DNA of 64,000 nt from Clostridiales bacterium (GCA_016930575.1 JAFGGL010000050.1:1-64000), one strand, 5' to 3'; positions 17,399-26,223 are shown, numbered from the stretch's first letter. Notes: generated by a model not told the origin, from the letters alone. A program made the numbers and translations.

Positions 17399-18403
17399 AT
17401 GAATACAGTAAAACTGCTTTGGGACGCGGCGCGCGTCGGCAAGAAACGCGCCCTGCCCATCCTGTCCTTCCCCGCGACGCAGAAGCTTGGCGTCACCGTC
17501 AGGGACATGACGCAGGACGCCCAGACGCAGGCGCGGGTGATGGCGCTCATCGCGGCGCAAACGCCGACCATCGCGGCGGTCGGGCTGATGGACCTGTCCG
17601 TGGAGGCCGAGGCCTTCGGCGCGAATATCCGCTTTATCGAGAAAGAGGTACCGGCCGTGATCGGGCGGCTGGTGGACGGCGCTCAAGCCGCCGAAGCGCT
17701 GTACGTGCCCCCGCTTGACAAGGGGCGCGCCGCGCTGTTTGCCGATGCCATGAAGCTGGCCAAGCAGTACGTGCCGGACAAGCCGGTGCTGGCCGGCGCG
17801 ATCGGCCCGTACTCGCTGGCGGGGCGCCTGATGGACGTGACGGAGATTTTCTTCGCCTGCTTTGACGAACCCGAAACGGTGCACAGGGTGCTTGAGAAGG
17901 CGACGGAGTATATCATCGCCTACTGCAAATCCTTCAAGGCTGTTGGGACCGACGGCGTGGTGCTGGCCGAACCGCTGGCGGGGCTTTTGAACCCGGATAT
18001 GGCGGAAGAATTCTCCAATCCCTATGTCGTAAGGATTTTGGACGCCGTCCAGACGGAAGAATTCCCGGTGATCTACCACAACTGCGGCGGCGCGGCGGCG
18101 AAAATGCTACCGGAGCTTTTTTCCATGAAGGCGGCGGCGTATCATTTCGGGAACGCGGTCGATATGCAAGAAATCATGAAGAACGCGCCTCCGGACGCGC
18201 TGTGCATGGGCAACATCGACCCGGCGGGGCCGTTTGTCTCCGGCACGCCGGAGGAGATGCGCGCCGCGGTTTTCAACCTGATGGACAAGTGCGCGAAGTA
18301 CCCGAATTTCCTGGTCTCGTCGGGCTGCGACATCCCCGCGCACGCGAGCTGGGAGAACATCCGCGCCTTCTTTGACGCCGTGGCGGACTATAATGAAAAG
18401 TGA
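17399..18403 (+). CDS. MtaA/CmuA-type corrinoid methyltransferase
   Basis: 334-residue URO-D-superfamily protein closest in motif content to MtaA/CmuA methyltransferases, which transfer a methyl group between a corrinoid protein and an acceptor. It alone in this cluster keeps all three expected zinc ligands: His and Cys in VIYHNCGGA (near residue 222) and the late Cys in VSSGCDIPAH (near 307). Other family motifs are GPYSLAGRLMDVTE and CMGNIDPAGPFVSGTPEEM. It could be the common methyltransferase II of the system, whose acceptor in a bacterium would be tetrahydrofolate or a thiol (inference). Its last 11 bases overlap the next gene. Confidence 0.85.
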   Translation: MNTVKLLWDAARVGKKRALPILSFPATQKLGVTVRDMTQDAQTQARVMALIAAQTPTIAAVGLMDLSVEAEAFGANIRFIEKEVPAVIGRLVDGAQAAEALYVPPLDKGRAALFADAMKLAKQYVPDKPVLAGAIGPYSLAGRLMDVTEIFFACFDEPETVHRVLEKATEYIIAYCKSFKAVGTDGVVLAEPLAGLLNPDMAEEFSNPYVVRILDAVQTEEFPVIYHNCGGAAAKMLPELFSMKAAAYHFGNAVDMQEIMKNAPPDALCMGNIDPAGPFVSGTPEEMRAAVFNLMDKCAKYPNFLVSSGCDIPAHASWENIRAFFDAVADYNEK

Positions 18404-18953
18404 AACCAGCCTCGTGACGACCGAGAAGCTTAAAGCGCTGATCCTCTCGTGCGGCGCGGAAAAAGCGGCCGTCATTCCAAACGACAGCATCGTGTTATCG
18501 GCGGATTTTCGGGAAATCTGCAAGAGCAACGCCTGCGGGAATTACGGGCAGTGCCACATGTGCCCGCCGGACGTCGGCGGTATAGGAGAGCTGATACGGC
18601 GCGTGCGGGCTTTCGATACCGCGGTGCTGTACCAGTCGGTGTACACGCTGGAAGATTCGTTCGATTTCGAAGGCATGCAGGCGGCGGGCAGGGCGTTCAA
18701 CCGCATGTCCCGCCTGATTCACGGAAAAGCGCAGAAAACCCTCACGCGGCCGTTCCTGCATCTGGCGGCGGGCGGATGCGGTTACTGCGAAACCTGCGCC
18801 AAGAAAGAAAACCTGCCCTGCAGGGAGCCGGAGCAGGCGCTGCCTTCCCTGGAAGCCTACGGCGTGGACGTGTACCGGACGTCGTTAAACGCGGGGCTCA
18901 AGTATATCAACGGAACGGATACCGTGACCTATTTCGGGATGCTGTTAATCTAG
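18393..18953 (+). CDS. DUF2284 predicted metal-binding protein
   Basis: 186-residue cysteine-rich protein of the DUF2284 family. Two Cys clusters are visible: CKSNACGNYGQCHMCPPDVG (residues ~45-64) and GGCGYCETCAKKENLPCREP (~125-145), consistent with one or two iron-sulphur clusters. The ATG at 18393 overlaps the end of the methyltransferase gene; the reductive activator starts 12 bases after its stop. The family has no firmly assigned reaction, but this position between methyltransferase and activator suggests an electron-transfer or assembly role in keeping the corrinoid in the Co(I) state. Confidence 0.85.
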   Translation: MKSETSLVTTEKLKALILSCGAEKAAVIPNDSIVLSADFREICKSNACGNYGQCHMCPPDVGGIGELIRRVRAFDTAVLYQSVYTLEDSFDFEGMQAAGRAFNRMSRLIHGKAQKTLTRPFLHLAAGGCGYCETCAKKENLPCREPEQALPSLEAYGVDVYRTSLNAGLKYINGTDTVTYFGMLLI

Positions 18954-18965
18954 AAAGGCAGAACC

Positions 18966-20486
18966 ATGAGCACGCTCAGAATCAAGCGGGGAGGCAAGGA
19001 GATCAGCGTCGCGTTTGACGGCGCTGGTTTGCTTACGCAGGTACTGCGCGAACACGGGATGATGATCGCGACGCCCTGCGGCGGCAAAGGCGTCTGCGGC
19101 AAGTGCAGGGTGCGGGCCGAAGGCGCCCTGTCCGCGCCCACGGCCAGAGAACGGGCGTGCCTTTCCCCCGAAGAGATCGCCGGCGGTACGCGCCTTGCCT
19201 GCCAGACGGTGCTTCAAGGCGACGCGGTGGTCTCCGTCCCGGACGCCTCGGATTTCATGAATATCCAACTGGAAGGCACGCTGCCGGAATTCCCCCACCA
19301 CCCGATGAAGGGCCGATACGGCCTGGCGGCGGATATCGGCACCACCACGCTGGCGCTGCGGCTTGTGGACCTCAAGCGGCGCGCGCTGCTCAAGGCCGCG
19401 GCCGCGGTCAACCCGCAGAATGGCGTCGCCGCGGACGTGATCGGAAGGATCGAGGCGGCGCTGAACGGCGAGGGCAAAATGCTGCAGGCGCTCGTGACCA
19501 GAGAAATCGAGAATACGCTACAATCCCTTTGCGCGGACTGCGGGATCTCCTCCGGCGAAATCGGACCTGCCGTTATGGCCGGGAACACCACGATGCTCTA
19601 CCTGCTCACGGGCCGGGACCCGACCACGCTGTCCCGCGCGCCGTTTGCGGCGGATTGCCTGTTTCATCTGCGGACGGACGGCGGAGCCCTTGGGATGCGC
19701 TCCGTCGCCGGGGTGAATATCTGCCTGCCCGCCTGCGTCGGCGCGTTTGTTGGCGCGGATATCGTCTGCGGCGTGCTGGCTTCCGGGATGTGCAAGCGGA
19801 AGGATACGGCAATGCTTGTGGATTTGGGAACCAACGGCGAGATCGCGCTGTGGCACGGGGGAACGCTGTATTGCTGCGCCACGGCCGCAGGCCCGGCTTT
19901 TGAGGGCGCGAATATACGCCACGGGGCCGGCAGTGTTCCCGGCGCCATCGACAGCGTTTGGGTGCAGGGCGGGCGGCTTGCCTATACCACGATGGGCGGC
20001 CGGAAACCCGTGGGCATCTGCGGCTCGGGGCTGATCGACGCGACGGCGGCGATGCTGAAGCTGGGCCTGGTCGATGAAACGGGGCTGATGGAAGCAGACG
20101 AGGTCTTCATAAGCGACGACATCGGCCTGACGCAGAAGGATATCCGCAGCATCCAGCTTGCCAAGGGAGCCATCGCCGCCGGAATCAAAACCATCTGCGG
20201 GCATGTGGGGATTTCGGCCGGTCAGATCGAAACGCTCTACATCGCCGGCGGGTTCGGCAGCCATATCTCCGTTTTGAACGCCGTCGCCATCGGCCTAATT
20301 CCCCGGGAGCTGACCGGCAGGGCCGCCGTGCTTGGCAACGCGTCCCTGACGGGCGCGGAGATGATGCTACTCAATGAATCGTACGTGGAAAGCGCCGCGA
20401 AACTGGCGCACAGCGCTGTTTCCGTGCCCCTGGGTGGCAGCGCCGCCTTTGCGGAGCATTACATGAATAGCATGATGTTTGACTAA
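18966..20486 (+). CDS. RACo-type corrinoid reductive activator (2Fe-2S + ASKHA)
   Basis: ATP-dependent activator that re-reduces accidentally oxidised Co(II) corrinoid protein to Co(I). The 506-residue protein has an N-terminal ferredoxin-like domain with a plant-type 2Fe-2S pattern (CGGKGVCGKCRV near residues 39-50 and a fourth Cys in RLACQT). A linker and a C-terminal ASKHA ATPase (DUF4445) follow: GLAADIGTTTLALRLVDL (~122), VMAGNTTMLYLLTGRDP, MLVDLGTNGEIAL (~284), GSVPGAIDSV and YIAGGFGSHI (~425). It is the only activator in the window and lies in the run of methyltransferase genes, so it probably serves the single carrier at 15579. Confidence 0.93.
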   Translation: MSTLRIKRGGKEISVAFDGAGLLTQVLREHGMMIATPCGGKGVCGKCRVRAEGALSAPTARERACLSPEEIAGGTRLACQTVLQGDAVVSVPDASDFMNIQLEGTLPEFPHHPMKGRYGLAADIGTTTLALRLVDLKRRALLKAAAAVNPQNGVAADVIGRIEAALNGEGKMLQALVTREIENTLQSLCADCGISSGEIGPAVMAGNTTMLYLLTGRDPTTLSRAPFAADCLFHLRTDGGALGMRSVAGVNICLPACVGAFVGADIVCGVLASGMCKRKDTAMLVDLGTNGEIALWHGGTLYCCATAAGPAFEGANIRHGAGSVPGAIDSVWVQGGRLAYTTMGGRKPVGICGSGLIDATAAMLKLGLVDETGLMEADEVFISDDIGLTQKDIRSIQLAKGAIAAGIKTICGHVGISAGQIETLYIAGGFGSHISVLNAVAIGLIPRELTGRAAVLGNASLTGAEMMLLNESYVESAAKLAHSAVSVPLGGSAAFAEHYMNSMMFD

Positions 20487-20530
20487 ACGACGCGGACGAA
20501 ACGGCGGCGCAGGCCGGCGGGAGGGCGGGT

Positions 20531-21556
20531 ATGAAAAAGCGGACGCCGGAATTTGACAATCTGCTGTGCGCGTTCAAACGGGAGGTTCCGTCCAGGCCGA
20601 CGCTGTTTGAGCTTTTTATGAACATGCCCCTGTATGAGGCGGCAAACGGCCGCAGGTTTCCGGGCGGCGGTATGCTTGGCGAGCTCGCCTTCACCGCCGA
20701 AGCCTTTGCCGGGCTGGGATACGATTACGTAACGGCCAAGGCCAGCGCCATGGCGTTCCCAACCCGCGGGCAGGAACACCTGGATATGATCTCCCTCAAC
20801 GACGGCGGGATGGTGCACGATTGGGAAAGCTTCGAACGCTATCCCTGGCCGGATCCCGACGGCTATGACTGCAGCCATCTGCGGGATATCAAAGCCCGCC
20901 TGCCGGGCAACATGAAGCTGATGGTGATGGGCCCGGGCGGGGTGCTGGAAAACGTGACGGCGATCGTCGGCTACGAAACCCTGTGCTACCTGCTGTACGA
21001 GGAGCCGGAGCTGGTCGAGGCGCTGTTTGCCCAGGTGGGGCGGCGCCTGCTGCGCTATTACGAGCGCGCGCTGGACTTTGATACCGTCGGCTTCCTGTGT
21101 TCCAACGACGACTGGGGATTCAACACGCAGACCTTCCTGTCGCCCGAATCGATGCGGCAATACGTTTTCCCGTGGCACAAGCGCTACGCGGACCTGGCCC
21201 ACGAGGCAGGCAGGCCCATCCTCCTGCATTCCTGCGGCAACCTGCGGCAGGTGATGGCCGACGTCGTTTCCATGGGGTTTGACGCGAAACATTCCTTTGA
21301 GGACGGCATCCAGCCGGTGGAGGAAGCCTACGAACAATGGCACGGCAGCCTGTGCATCGCCGGCGGTATCGACGTGGATTTCATCTGCCGTGAAAGCGAG
21401 GACGTGATAATGGAGCGCATCCGCACCATGATGGAAAGGACCGGCGCGCGGGGCGGGTATCTGGTCGGCACCGGAAACAGCGTGCCCGCATATATGCCGC
21501 AAAACAAATATCTGGCGATGGTCAGGGAAGCCATCGGCTATGATCCCTTAGCATAA
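20531..21556 (+). CDS. URO-D-superfamily methyltransferase-like protein
   Basis: 341-residue uroporphyrinogen decarboxylase-like protein, 44 bases after the activator and preceded by GGGAGGGCGGG. Motifs include RPTLFELFMNMPLYE, a CSNDDWGFNTQTFLSPESM segment near residue 195, the probable metal site ILLHSCGNL near 233, IAGGIDVDFICRESED and the C-terminal LVGTGNSVPAYMPQNKYLAM. It keeps His-X-Cys but has Gly-Asn-Ser where MtaA has the third Cys. It probably gives the shared corrinoid protein access to another methyl donor; the substrate is unknown. Confidence 0.8.
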   Translation: MKKRTPEFDNLLCAFKREVPSRPTLFELFMNMPLYEAANGRRFPGGGMLGELAFTAEAFAGLGYDYVTAKASAMAFPTRGQEHLDMISLNDGGMVHDWESFERYPWPDPDGYDCSHLRDIKARLPGNMKLMVMGPGGVLENVTAIVGYETLCYLLYEEPELVEALFAQVGRRLLRYYERALDFDTVGFLCSNDDWGFNTQTFLSPESMRQYVFPWHKRYADLAHEAGRPILLHSCGNLRQVMADVVSMGFDAKHSFEDGIQPVEEAYEQWHGSLCIAGGIDVDFICRESEDVIMERIRTMMERTGARGGYLVGTGNSVPAYMPQNKYLAMVREAIGYDPLA

Positions 21557-21576
21557 ATCAAAGGAGGCGCTTGCGG

Positions 21577-22596
21577 ATGACGGGAAGGGAACGCTACCGC
21601 GCATTGCTTGAAAAAAGAAAGGCGGACAAGGTCGGGTTTTGGATGGGAAACCCCCACGACGACACGCTGCCCGCCTACTTCCGGTATTTTAACGTCGGCA
21701 GCAAGGAAGCGCTCGGCCAGGCGCTGGACGACGATTTTGCGTGGCTTCCCGCGGATCTGAACTACTGGCGCCATCCCGGAAACGAGCCGGTATTCGACCT
21801 GCTCAACGGACAGGAGCGCCATTCCCTGGGCCAGCCCGGCGCGTTCGCCGAGTGCGGGGACGTGCGGGAGGTGGACGCGTATCACTGGCCGGACGTACGG
21901 CATATCGATCTGGACCTTCTGGAGAAGGATATCGACAAAACGATCGCAAAGGGCATGGGCGTGGCAAGCGGTACTTGGTCGTGCTTTTTCCACATCGTTG
22001 CGGATTTCTTCGGGATGGAGAATTACTTCATCAAAATGTATACGGATCCGGACGTCGTGCTTGCGGTGACGGAGCACGTGATGGCGTTTTACCTGGAGGC
22101 GAACCAAAGGATCTATGACCGTATGGGCGGGAAGATCGACGCGTTGTTCCTAGGCAACGATTTCGGCAGCCAGCAGGATCTGCTGATCAGCCCGGATTGC
22201 TTTTCCAGGTTCGTGCTTCCGTACTTCAGGCAATTGATCGACCAGGCCAAGCGCGCCGGGCTGTACGTGATGCTGCATTCCTGCGGCTCCATCGACCGTG
22301 TGATCCCCCTGCTGATCGACGCGGGCATCGACGCGCTGCACCCGCTGCAGGCCAGGGCGCGGGGAATGAATGCGGAGAATCTTCAAAAATACAAGGACGA
22401 CATCCTGTTCGTGGGCGGCGTGGACACGCAGGAACTGCTGCCGTTCGGCACGCCGCAGCAGGTGAAGGCCGAGGTGCGCAGGCTAAAGGACATCTTCGGC
22501 ACAGGCTGGGTGGTATCGCCCAGCCACGAGGCGCTGCTACCCAATGTGCCGCCCGAAAACCTGCTCGCCATGCACGACGCCGCCATGGAAGGGTAG
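21577..22596 (+). CDS. URO-D-superfamily methyltransferase-like protein, last gene of operon
   Basis: 339-residue URO-D-like protein closing the corrinoid operon. Visible motifs are MTGRERYRALLEKRKADKVG, FLGNDFGSQQDLLISPDCF near residue 190, the likely zinc site VMLHSCGSI near 230, ILFVGGVDTQELLPFGTPQQ and the C-terminal VVSPSHEALLPNVPPENL. The late Cys ligand is replaced by a Ser-His pair. AAAGGAGG (21560-21567) is 9 bases before ATG 21577, which is preferred to the in-frame TTG at 21571. No obvious terminator follows; a new promoter starts at 22666. Confidence 0.8.
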   Translation: MTGRERYRALLEKRKADKVGFWMGNPHDDTLPAYFRYFNVGSKEALGQALDDDFAWLPADLNYWRHPGNEPVFDLLNGQERHSLGQPGAFAECGDVREVDAYHWPDVRHIDLDLLEKDIDKTIAKGMGVASGTWSCFFHIVADFFGMENYFIKMYTDPDVVLAVTEHVMAFYLEANQRIYDRMGGKIDALFLGNDFGSQQDLLISPDCFSRFVLPYFRQLIDQAKRAGLYVMLHSCGSIDRVIPLLIDAGIDALHPLQARARGMNAENLQKYKDDILFVGGVDTQELLPFGTPQQVKAEVRRLKDIFGTGWVVSPSHEALLPNVPPENLLAMHDAAMEG

Positions 22597-22665
22597 AGTA
22601 CTGCCGCGGCTGTTTGCCCATACCATCCCGACGCACAGCATATAAAGACACATTGCGCAACATTC

Positions 22666-22694
22666 TTTACATAATTTGTCTGTTTTGTTACAAT
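22666..22694 (+). promoter_or_regulatory. Promoter of the orphan gene at 22723
   Basis: TTTACA (22666-22671) and TACAAT (22689-22694) with a 17-bp spacer, followed by CCGGAGGA as ribosome binding site. Confidence 0.75.
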
Positions 22695-22722
22695 GAAAAA
22701 AAATAATCCGGAGGACAAGTGA

Positions 22723-23391
22723 ATGTTTAAAAAATGGTTCGGCAAAAAGACGGAAGCTGCGCCGCAGAGCAAACCTTCCCCGGACAAGGTTTACTTTGAG
22801 CGCGACAACAAAGGCACGCGTTACGAAAATCACAGCGCAGTATTGGCCTATTGGATGGCACGCACAAACAAGATCCAGAAGGATCCGTTTGTCATGTATG
22901 ACTTCCCCAACGAGCAAATGGCGCACGACGCGCTGGCTTCCATGCCGTTTATCCACAAGGCGCAGGACAGCCGCAAGCTGATCTGTACGGAATGCTTCGA
23001 ATACGGATGTTATGCGGTCGTCGAGGACAATGTGCCCACCGGCCAATATGAAGCCATGGTCGTCGGAAAGTCCATGACTTATGAGGAGTTCAAACAGGTC
23101 AAAGAAGCCTTTGAGAAGTTCGGCGGCAAACGCAGAAACGACCTCGAACCTGAAAAGACAGCCGCCAAACCCAAAACAAAAGGCAATGTCAAACCAGCGA
23201 AGTTCAAGCATAAGGAAGTTAAAAACTCAGCGCACGGAACGTTCGTCTACATGGTATACACCGCGCCCAACAAGGCCTCGGCGATGGCGTTTTTGGAGAA
23301 TGAGACCGTTTCGCAGCATCACTACTACATCGTCGTAGAGACGCCGGAAGGCGCATTCGGCCGGGATATCGACGGGATATACGAGGAGTAA
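22723..23391 (+). CDS. Conserved-looking protein of unknown function
   Basis: 222-residue soluble protein that I do not recognise. A lysine-rich start (MFKKWFGKKTE) leads into a domain of ~100 residues (KVYFERDNKGTRYENHSAVL to TYEEFKQVKEAFEKFGG) containing a CTECFEYGC cluster. A low-complexity Lys/Pro linker (~residues 140-165) joins it to a small second domain with FVYMVYTAPNKASAMAFLEN and YYIVVETPEGAFGRDIDGIY. There is no signal peptide or membrane segment. It has its own sigma-A type promoter and a good CCGGAGG site, so it is probably expressed as a single gene between the corrinoid operon and the mannosidase. Confidence 0.75.
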   Translation: MFKKWFGKKTEAAPQSKPSPDKVYFERDNKGTRYENHSAVLAYWMARTNKIQKDPFVMYDFPNEQMAHDALASMPFIHKAQDSRKLICTECFEYGCYAVVEDNVPTGQYEAMVVGKSMTYEEFKQVKEAFEKFGGKRRNDLEPEKTAAKPKTKGNVKPAKFKHKEVKNSAHGTFVYMVYTAPNKASAMAFLENETVSQHHYYIVVETPEGAFGRDIDGIYEE

Positions 23392-23446
23392 GCCTCTCTT
23401 CCGATTCCAACGGTTATACACACAAACGCACACTGATCAGGGAAAC

Positions 23447-23468
23447 CGGCGGAGACTGCAATCCGCCG
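23447..23468. terminator. Convergent hairpin between orphan gene and beta-mannosidase gene
   Basis: CGGCGGA (23447-23453) pairs with TCCGCCG (23462-23468) across an 8-base loop. T-rich sequence follows on the plus side only weakly, so termination strength is uncertain. Confidence 0.45.
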
Positions 23469-23491
23469 CTGTTTGATGAACTTTTGCGCTT

Positions 23492-25981
23492 TTATTGATA
23501 GGTGTCGGCGATTGAATAAACGCTGAGTTTCCGTTTCAGTTCGTCCGCCGTAACGCTTGCTTCCGGTTTCACGATGATCGTTTTTTCGCTCTGCCCGTCC
23601 AGGTCGAAGAAGCGGTCGGAATACTCGGCTTTGATATCCGAAAATTCAGGCCACACCCAAAGGGCGGGCTTGTCGGCGCGCAGGGTGAGTGTAAACTCGG
23701 CATCGCTGATCTTCCGGAGTTCCGTTCGGTAATTGGCCTTTTGCAGCTTCATATGCTTGGGCCGTACGAAGTACGACGTATTGGCGCTGACTTCCTTCCC
23801 GTCAGCAACATATGCGTAGTACAGTACAAGCTCCCGCACGCCTCCGGCGTCTTGCACGGCCCGGGACACATCCAGCGTTCCCGCTTTCGCCGAGGCGTTG
23901 GCGGCGATCCGCGCCTCGAATTCCCCGCTTGCCTCCGTCTTCCCGCCGAGGTTTACGAGCTTCCAGTCGACAGTTCCCGCGCTCTCGCGCAGGGTATCGT
24001 TGGACAGGTAAATGTCCACGGTGAACTTGCCTGTATCCTCCACGCCCGAGATCAACAGCGGCGCGTAGAATTTCTTCGCCGCGTACTGCAGCGCTTTGCG
24101 GTTTCCGAAGTAGTCGACGGACGACCAGCTCGCCACCTGCCAGCAGTCGTTCAATTGCCAGTACAGCGTGCCCATACCCCGGGGCATCTTGCGCCGCCAA
24201 TGCTCCACGGCGTATTTGACGGCGAGGCTTTGCAGGATCTGCGAGGTCCAAAGCAGCATATCGAAATCCTTGGGCATCCTAAACCACGACAGCATGTACA
24301 TCAGGATCGCTTCGTTGCCGATATAGCTTTTCTGATGCCGCTCCATGACATAGCTTGCGATGTTGCGGTCTTCGGGCAGCGTATAGCTTTCCACGACAGC
24401 CGGTTCCGGGAAGGACTGGAACCCGAACTCCGAATTGAAGCGGTGTTCGCAGGTCCGGTACCACTCGAACGGTTTCCTGCCGTGCCACACCTCCCAAAGA
24501 TGCGCGTCTCCGCGGGTCGGATCGTTGGCGTTCTTCCTGTTTTCGCCGGGCGTGAACGGCGACGAGGGGATATAGGCATGCTCCCCGTCGTGTTCTCCTA
24601 TGAGCCCGGGCAGCATCTCGTCAAAAAGCCGTTTGTATTCCCCCCAGCTCATGGAGCCCCGCTGTTCGTCGATTTCTTCGGTCACCATACGGTCCATGTA
24701 TTCGATCTCGTTGTTGCCGCACCAAAGCGCCAAGGACGGATGAGAGCGCAGGCGCCTGATATTGTCGGCCGCTTCCCGCGCGACGTTGTTCAGCCAGGCC
24801 TTGTCGTACACCGGGTAGGCCGAACAGGCGAACATGAAATCCTGCCACACGCAAAGCCCCAGCTCGTCGCACAGGTCGTAGAACACGTCCTGCTCGTAGA
24901 TGCCTCCGCCCCAGACGCGGATGAAGTTCATGTTGGCGTCCCTGGCGTGGGTCAGCAGCTTCCTGTACTCCGCCTCGCCGCCGCGGGTGACGAACGCGTC
25001 CAGCGGAATCCAGTCCGCGCCCTTGGCGAAAAACGGCACGCCGTTGACCACGAACTGGAAGCTTTCGCCCCATTGATCCTCATGCCTGTCCAGGATAAGC
25101 GTGCGCAGACCGATTTTGGTATTACGCTCGTCGACGGTTTTTCCGTCCGTTCCGCACAGCCGCGCCGCCACGTCGTACAGCGGCTGTTCCCCCAGGTTGT
25201 TGGGCCACCAGAGCTTCGGATCGTCCACGGTCAATTTGACCGAAGACGCTTCCCCGGCGACCGGGTATTCCGCTTCGCACACGGTTTGCCCGTCCAGGCG
25301 CAGCGCAACTTTTGCCGTCAGCTCCTCACCGCCGTAATCCTTCAGCGCCGTGTTCACCGTCAGCTCCGCGACGCCATCGAAATGGCGCTGCGTGACGTGC
25401 ACATCGCCGATCTTGGATTCATCGTACGCTTCAATTAGGATATCGCGCCATATGCCGCAGGTGACGCAGATCGGGCCCCAGTCCCAGCCGTAGTTGCACT
25501 GCATCTTTCGCACGTAGTTGCCGCCGGCCTCGCGGCAGCCCCCCGCGTCGGTGACCGCCAGCCAGCGCTCGGCGATTTTTCCCTGTATATATGGGAAGGT
25601 GGACGCAAAGGCGACGCTGATATGGTTTTCGCCCTCGGTCAAATACGCCCCGACGTCAAACGCCCAGGTGCGGAACATGTTGTCGGTTTTGGCGAGGGCT
25701 TTGCCGTTGATTTTGATTTCCGCGAAGGTATCCAGCCCATGGCACACAAGCCGGATGTTCCTGTGCGCAAGCAAAGCCTTGTCAGCAATGAAGCGCCTCT
25801 CGTACGTCCAGTCCGTCTTCCCGATCCACTTAAGTTTTTCTTCGTTGTCCCTGTAAAACGGATCGTCGATCAGCCCGTGGCGCAGCAGGTCGGTATGGAT
25901 GCAGCCCGGTACGATGGCGTGAATATCTTCAAATTGACCGCCATGCGCTTCCCAGGCTCCGTTGAGCGATAATTTTTGCAT
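23492..25981 (-). CDS. Beta-mannosidase, glycoside hydrolase family 2
   Basis: Cytoplasmic exo-enzyme releasing mannose from beta-mannosides or small mannan oligomers. The 829-residue protein has the GH2 order: N-terminal jelly-roll sugar-binding domain (LNGAWEA to ~180), immunoglobulin-like domain (~185-290), TIM barrel (~290-620) and C-terminal beta domains. The acid/base Glu is in LALWCGNNEIEYMD (~426) and the nucleophile Glu in HRFNSEFGFQSFP (~517). GKTDWTYERRF and RVWGGGIYEQDVFYDLCDE are typical of the mannosidase branch. No signal peptide is present, so substrates must be imported. GGGAGA precedes the ATG. It stands alone, divergent from the MerR gene. Confidence 0.93.
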   Translation of the reverse strand: MQKLSLNGAWEAHGGQFEDIHAIVPGCIHTDLLRHGLIDDPFYRDNEEKLKWIGKTDWTYERRFIADKALLAHRNIRLVCHGLDTFAEIKINGKALAKTDNMFRTWAFDVGAYLTEGENHISVAFASTFPYIQGKIAERWLAVTDAGGCREAGGNYVRKMQCNYGWDWGPICVTCGIWRDILIEAYDESKIGDVHVTQRHFDGVAELTVNTALKDYGGEELTAKVALRLDGQTVCEAEYPVAGEASSVKLTVDDPKLWWPNNLGEQPLYDVAARLCGTDGKTVDERNTKIGLRTLILDRHEDQWGESFQFVVNGVPFFAKGADWIPLDAFVTRGGEAEYRKLLTHARDANMNFIRVWGGGIYEQDVFYDLCDELGLCVWQDFMFACSAYPVYDKAWLNNVAREAADNIRRLRSHPSLALWCGNNEIEYMDRMVTEEIDEQRGSMSWGEYKRLFDEMLPGLIGEHDGEHAYIPSSPFTPGENRKNANDPTRGDAHLWEVWHGRKPFEWYRTCEHRFNSEFGFQSFPEPAVVESYTLPEDRNIASYVMERHQKSYIGNEAILMYMLSWFRMPKDFDMLLWTSQILQSLAVKYAVEHWRRKMPRGMGTLYWQLNDCWQVASWSSVDYFGNRKALQYAAKKFYAPLLISGVEDTGKFTVDIYLSNDTLRESAGTVDWKLVNLGGKTEASGEFEARIAANASAKAGTLDVSRAVQDAGGVRELVLYYAYVADGKEVSANTSYFVRPKHMKLQKANYRTELRKISDAEFTLTLRADKPALWVWPEFSDIKAEYSDRFFDLDGQSEKTIIVKPEASVTADELKRKLSVYSIADTYQ

Positions 25982-26160
25982 CTGTTTCTGTCTCCCGTCA
26001 ACGAATTATGCCGTCTACGGAAGATACGCGCCTGCGCGCCGCAGTTTCCGCCCGAGTACAATACCATCTATTCTCCCCGCATATCCCAGTTCCTGCACGC
26101 CGTGGACGTACGGCATCCGCTGAAGACCAAAGCGCGGCGGATAAAAAATTCATTACACGC

Positions 26161-26191
26161 TTGACTTGGAGTACACTCCAACGTTTATACT
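26161..26191 (+). promoter_or_regulatory. MerR-type promoter with 19-bp spacer and operator dyad
   Basis: TTGACT (26161-26166) and TATACT (26186-26191) are separated by 19 bp. The perfect dyad TTGGAGTACACTCCAA (26166-26181) fills the spacer. Long spacers and a dyad at this position are the hallmark of promoters activated by MerR proteins by DNA untwisting; the TGGAGT half-sites match those of the AdhR/NmlR group. Confidence 0.85.
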
Positions 26192-26223
26192 AATACTATC
26201 GTTATGGATAAGGAGGGTTCGGC

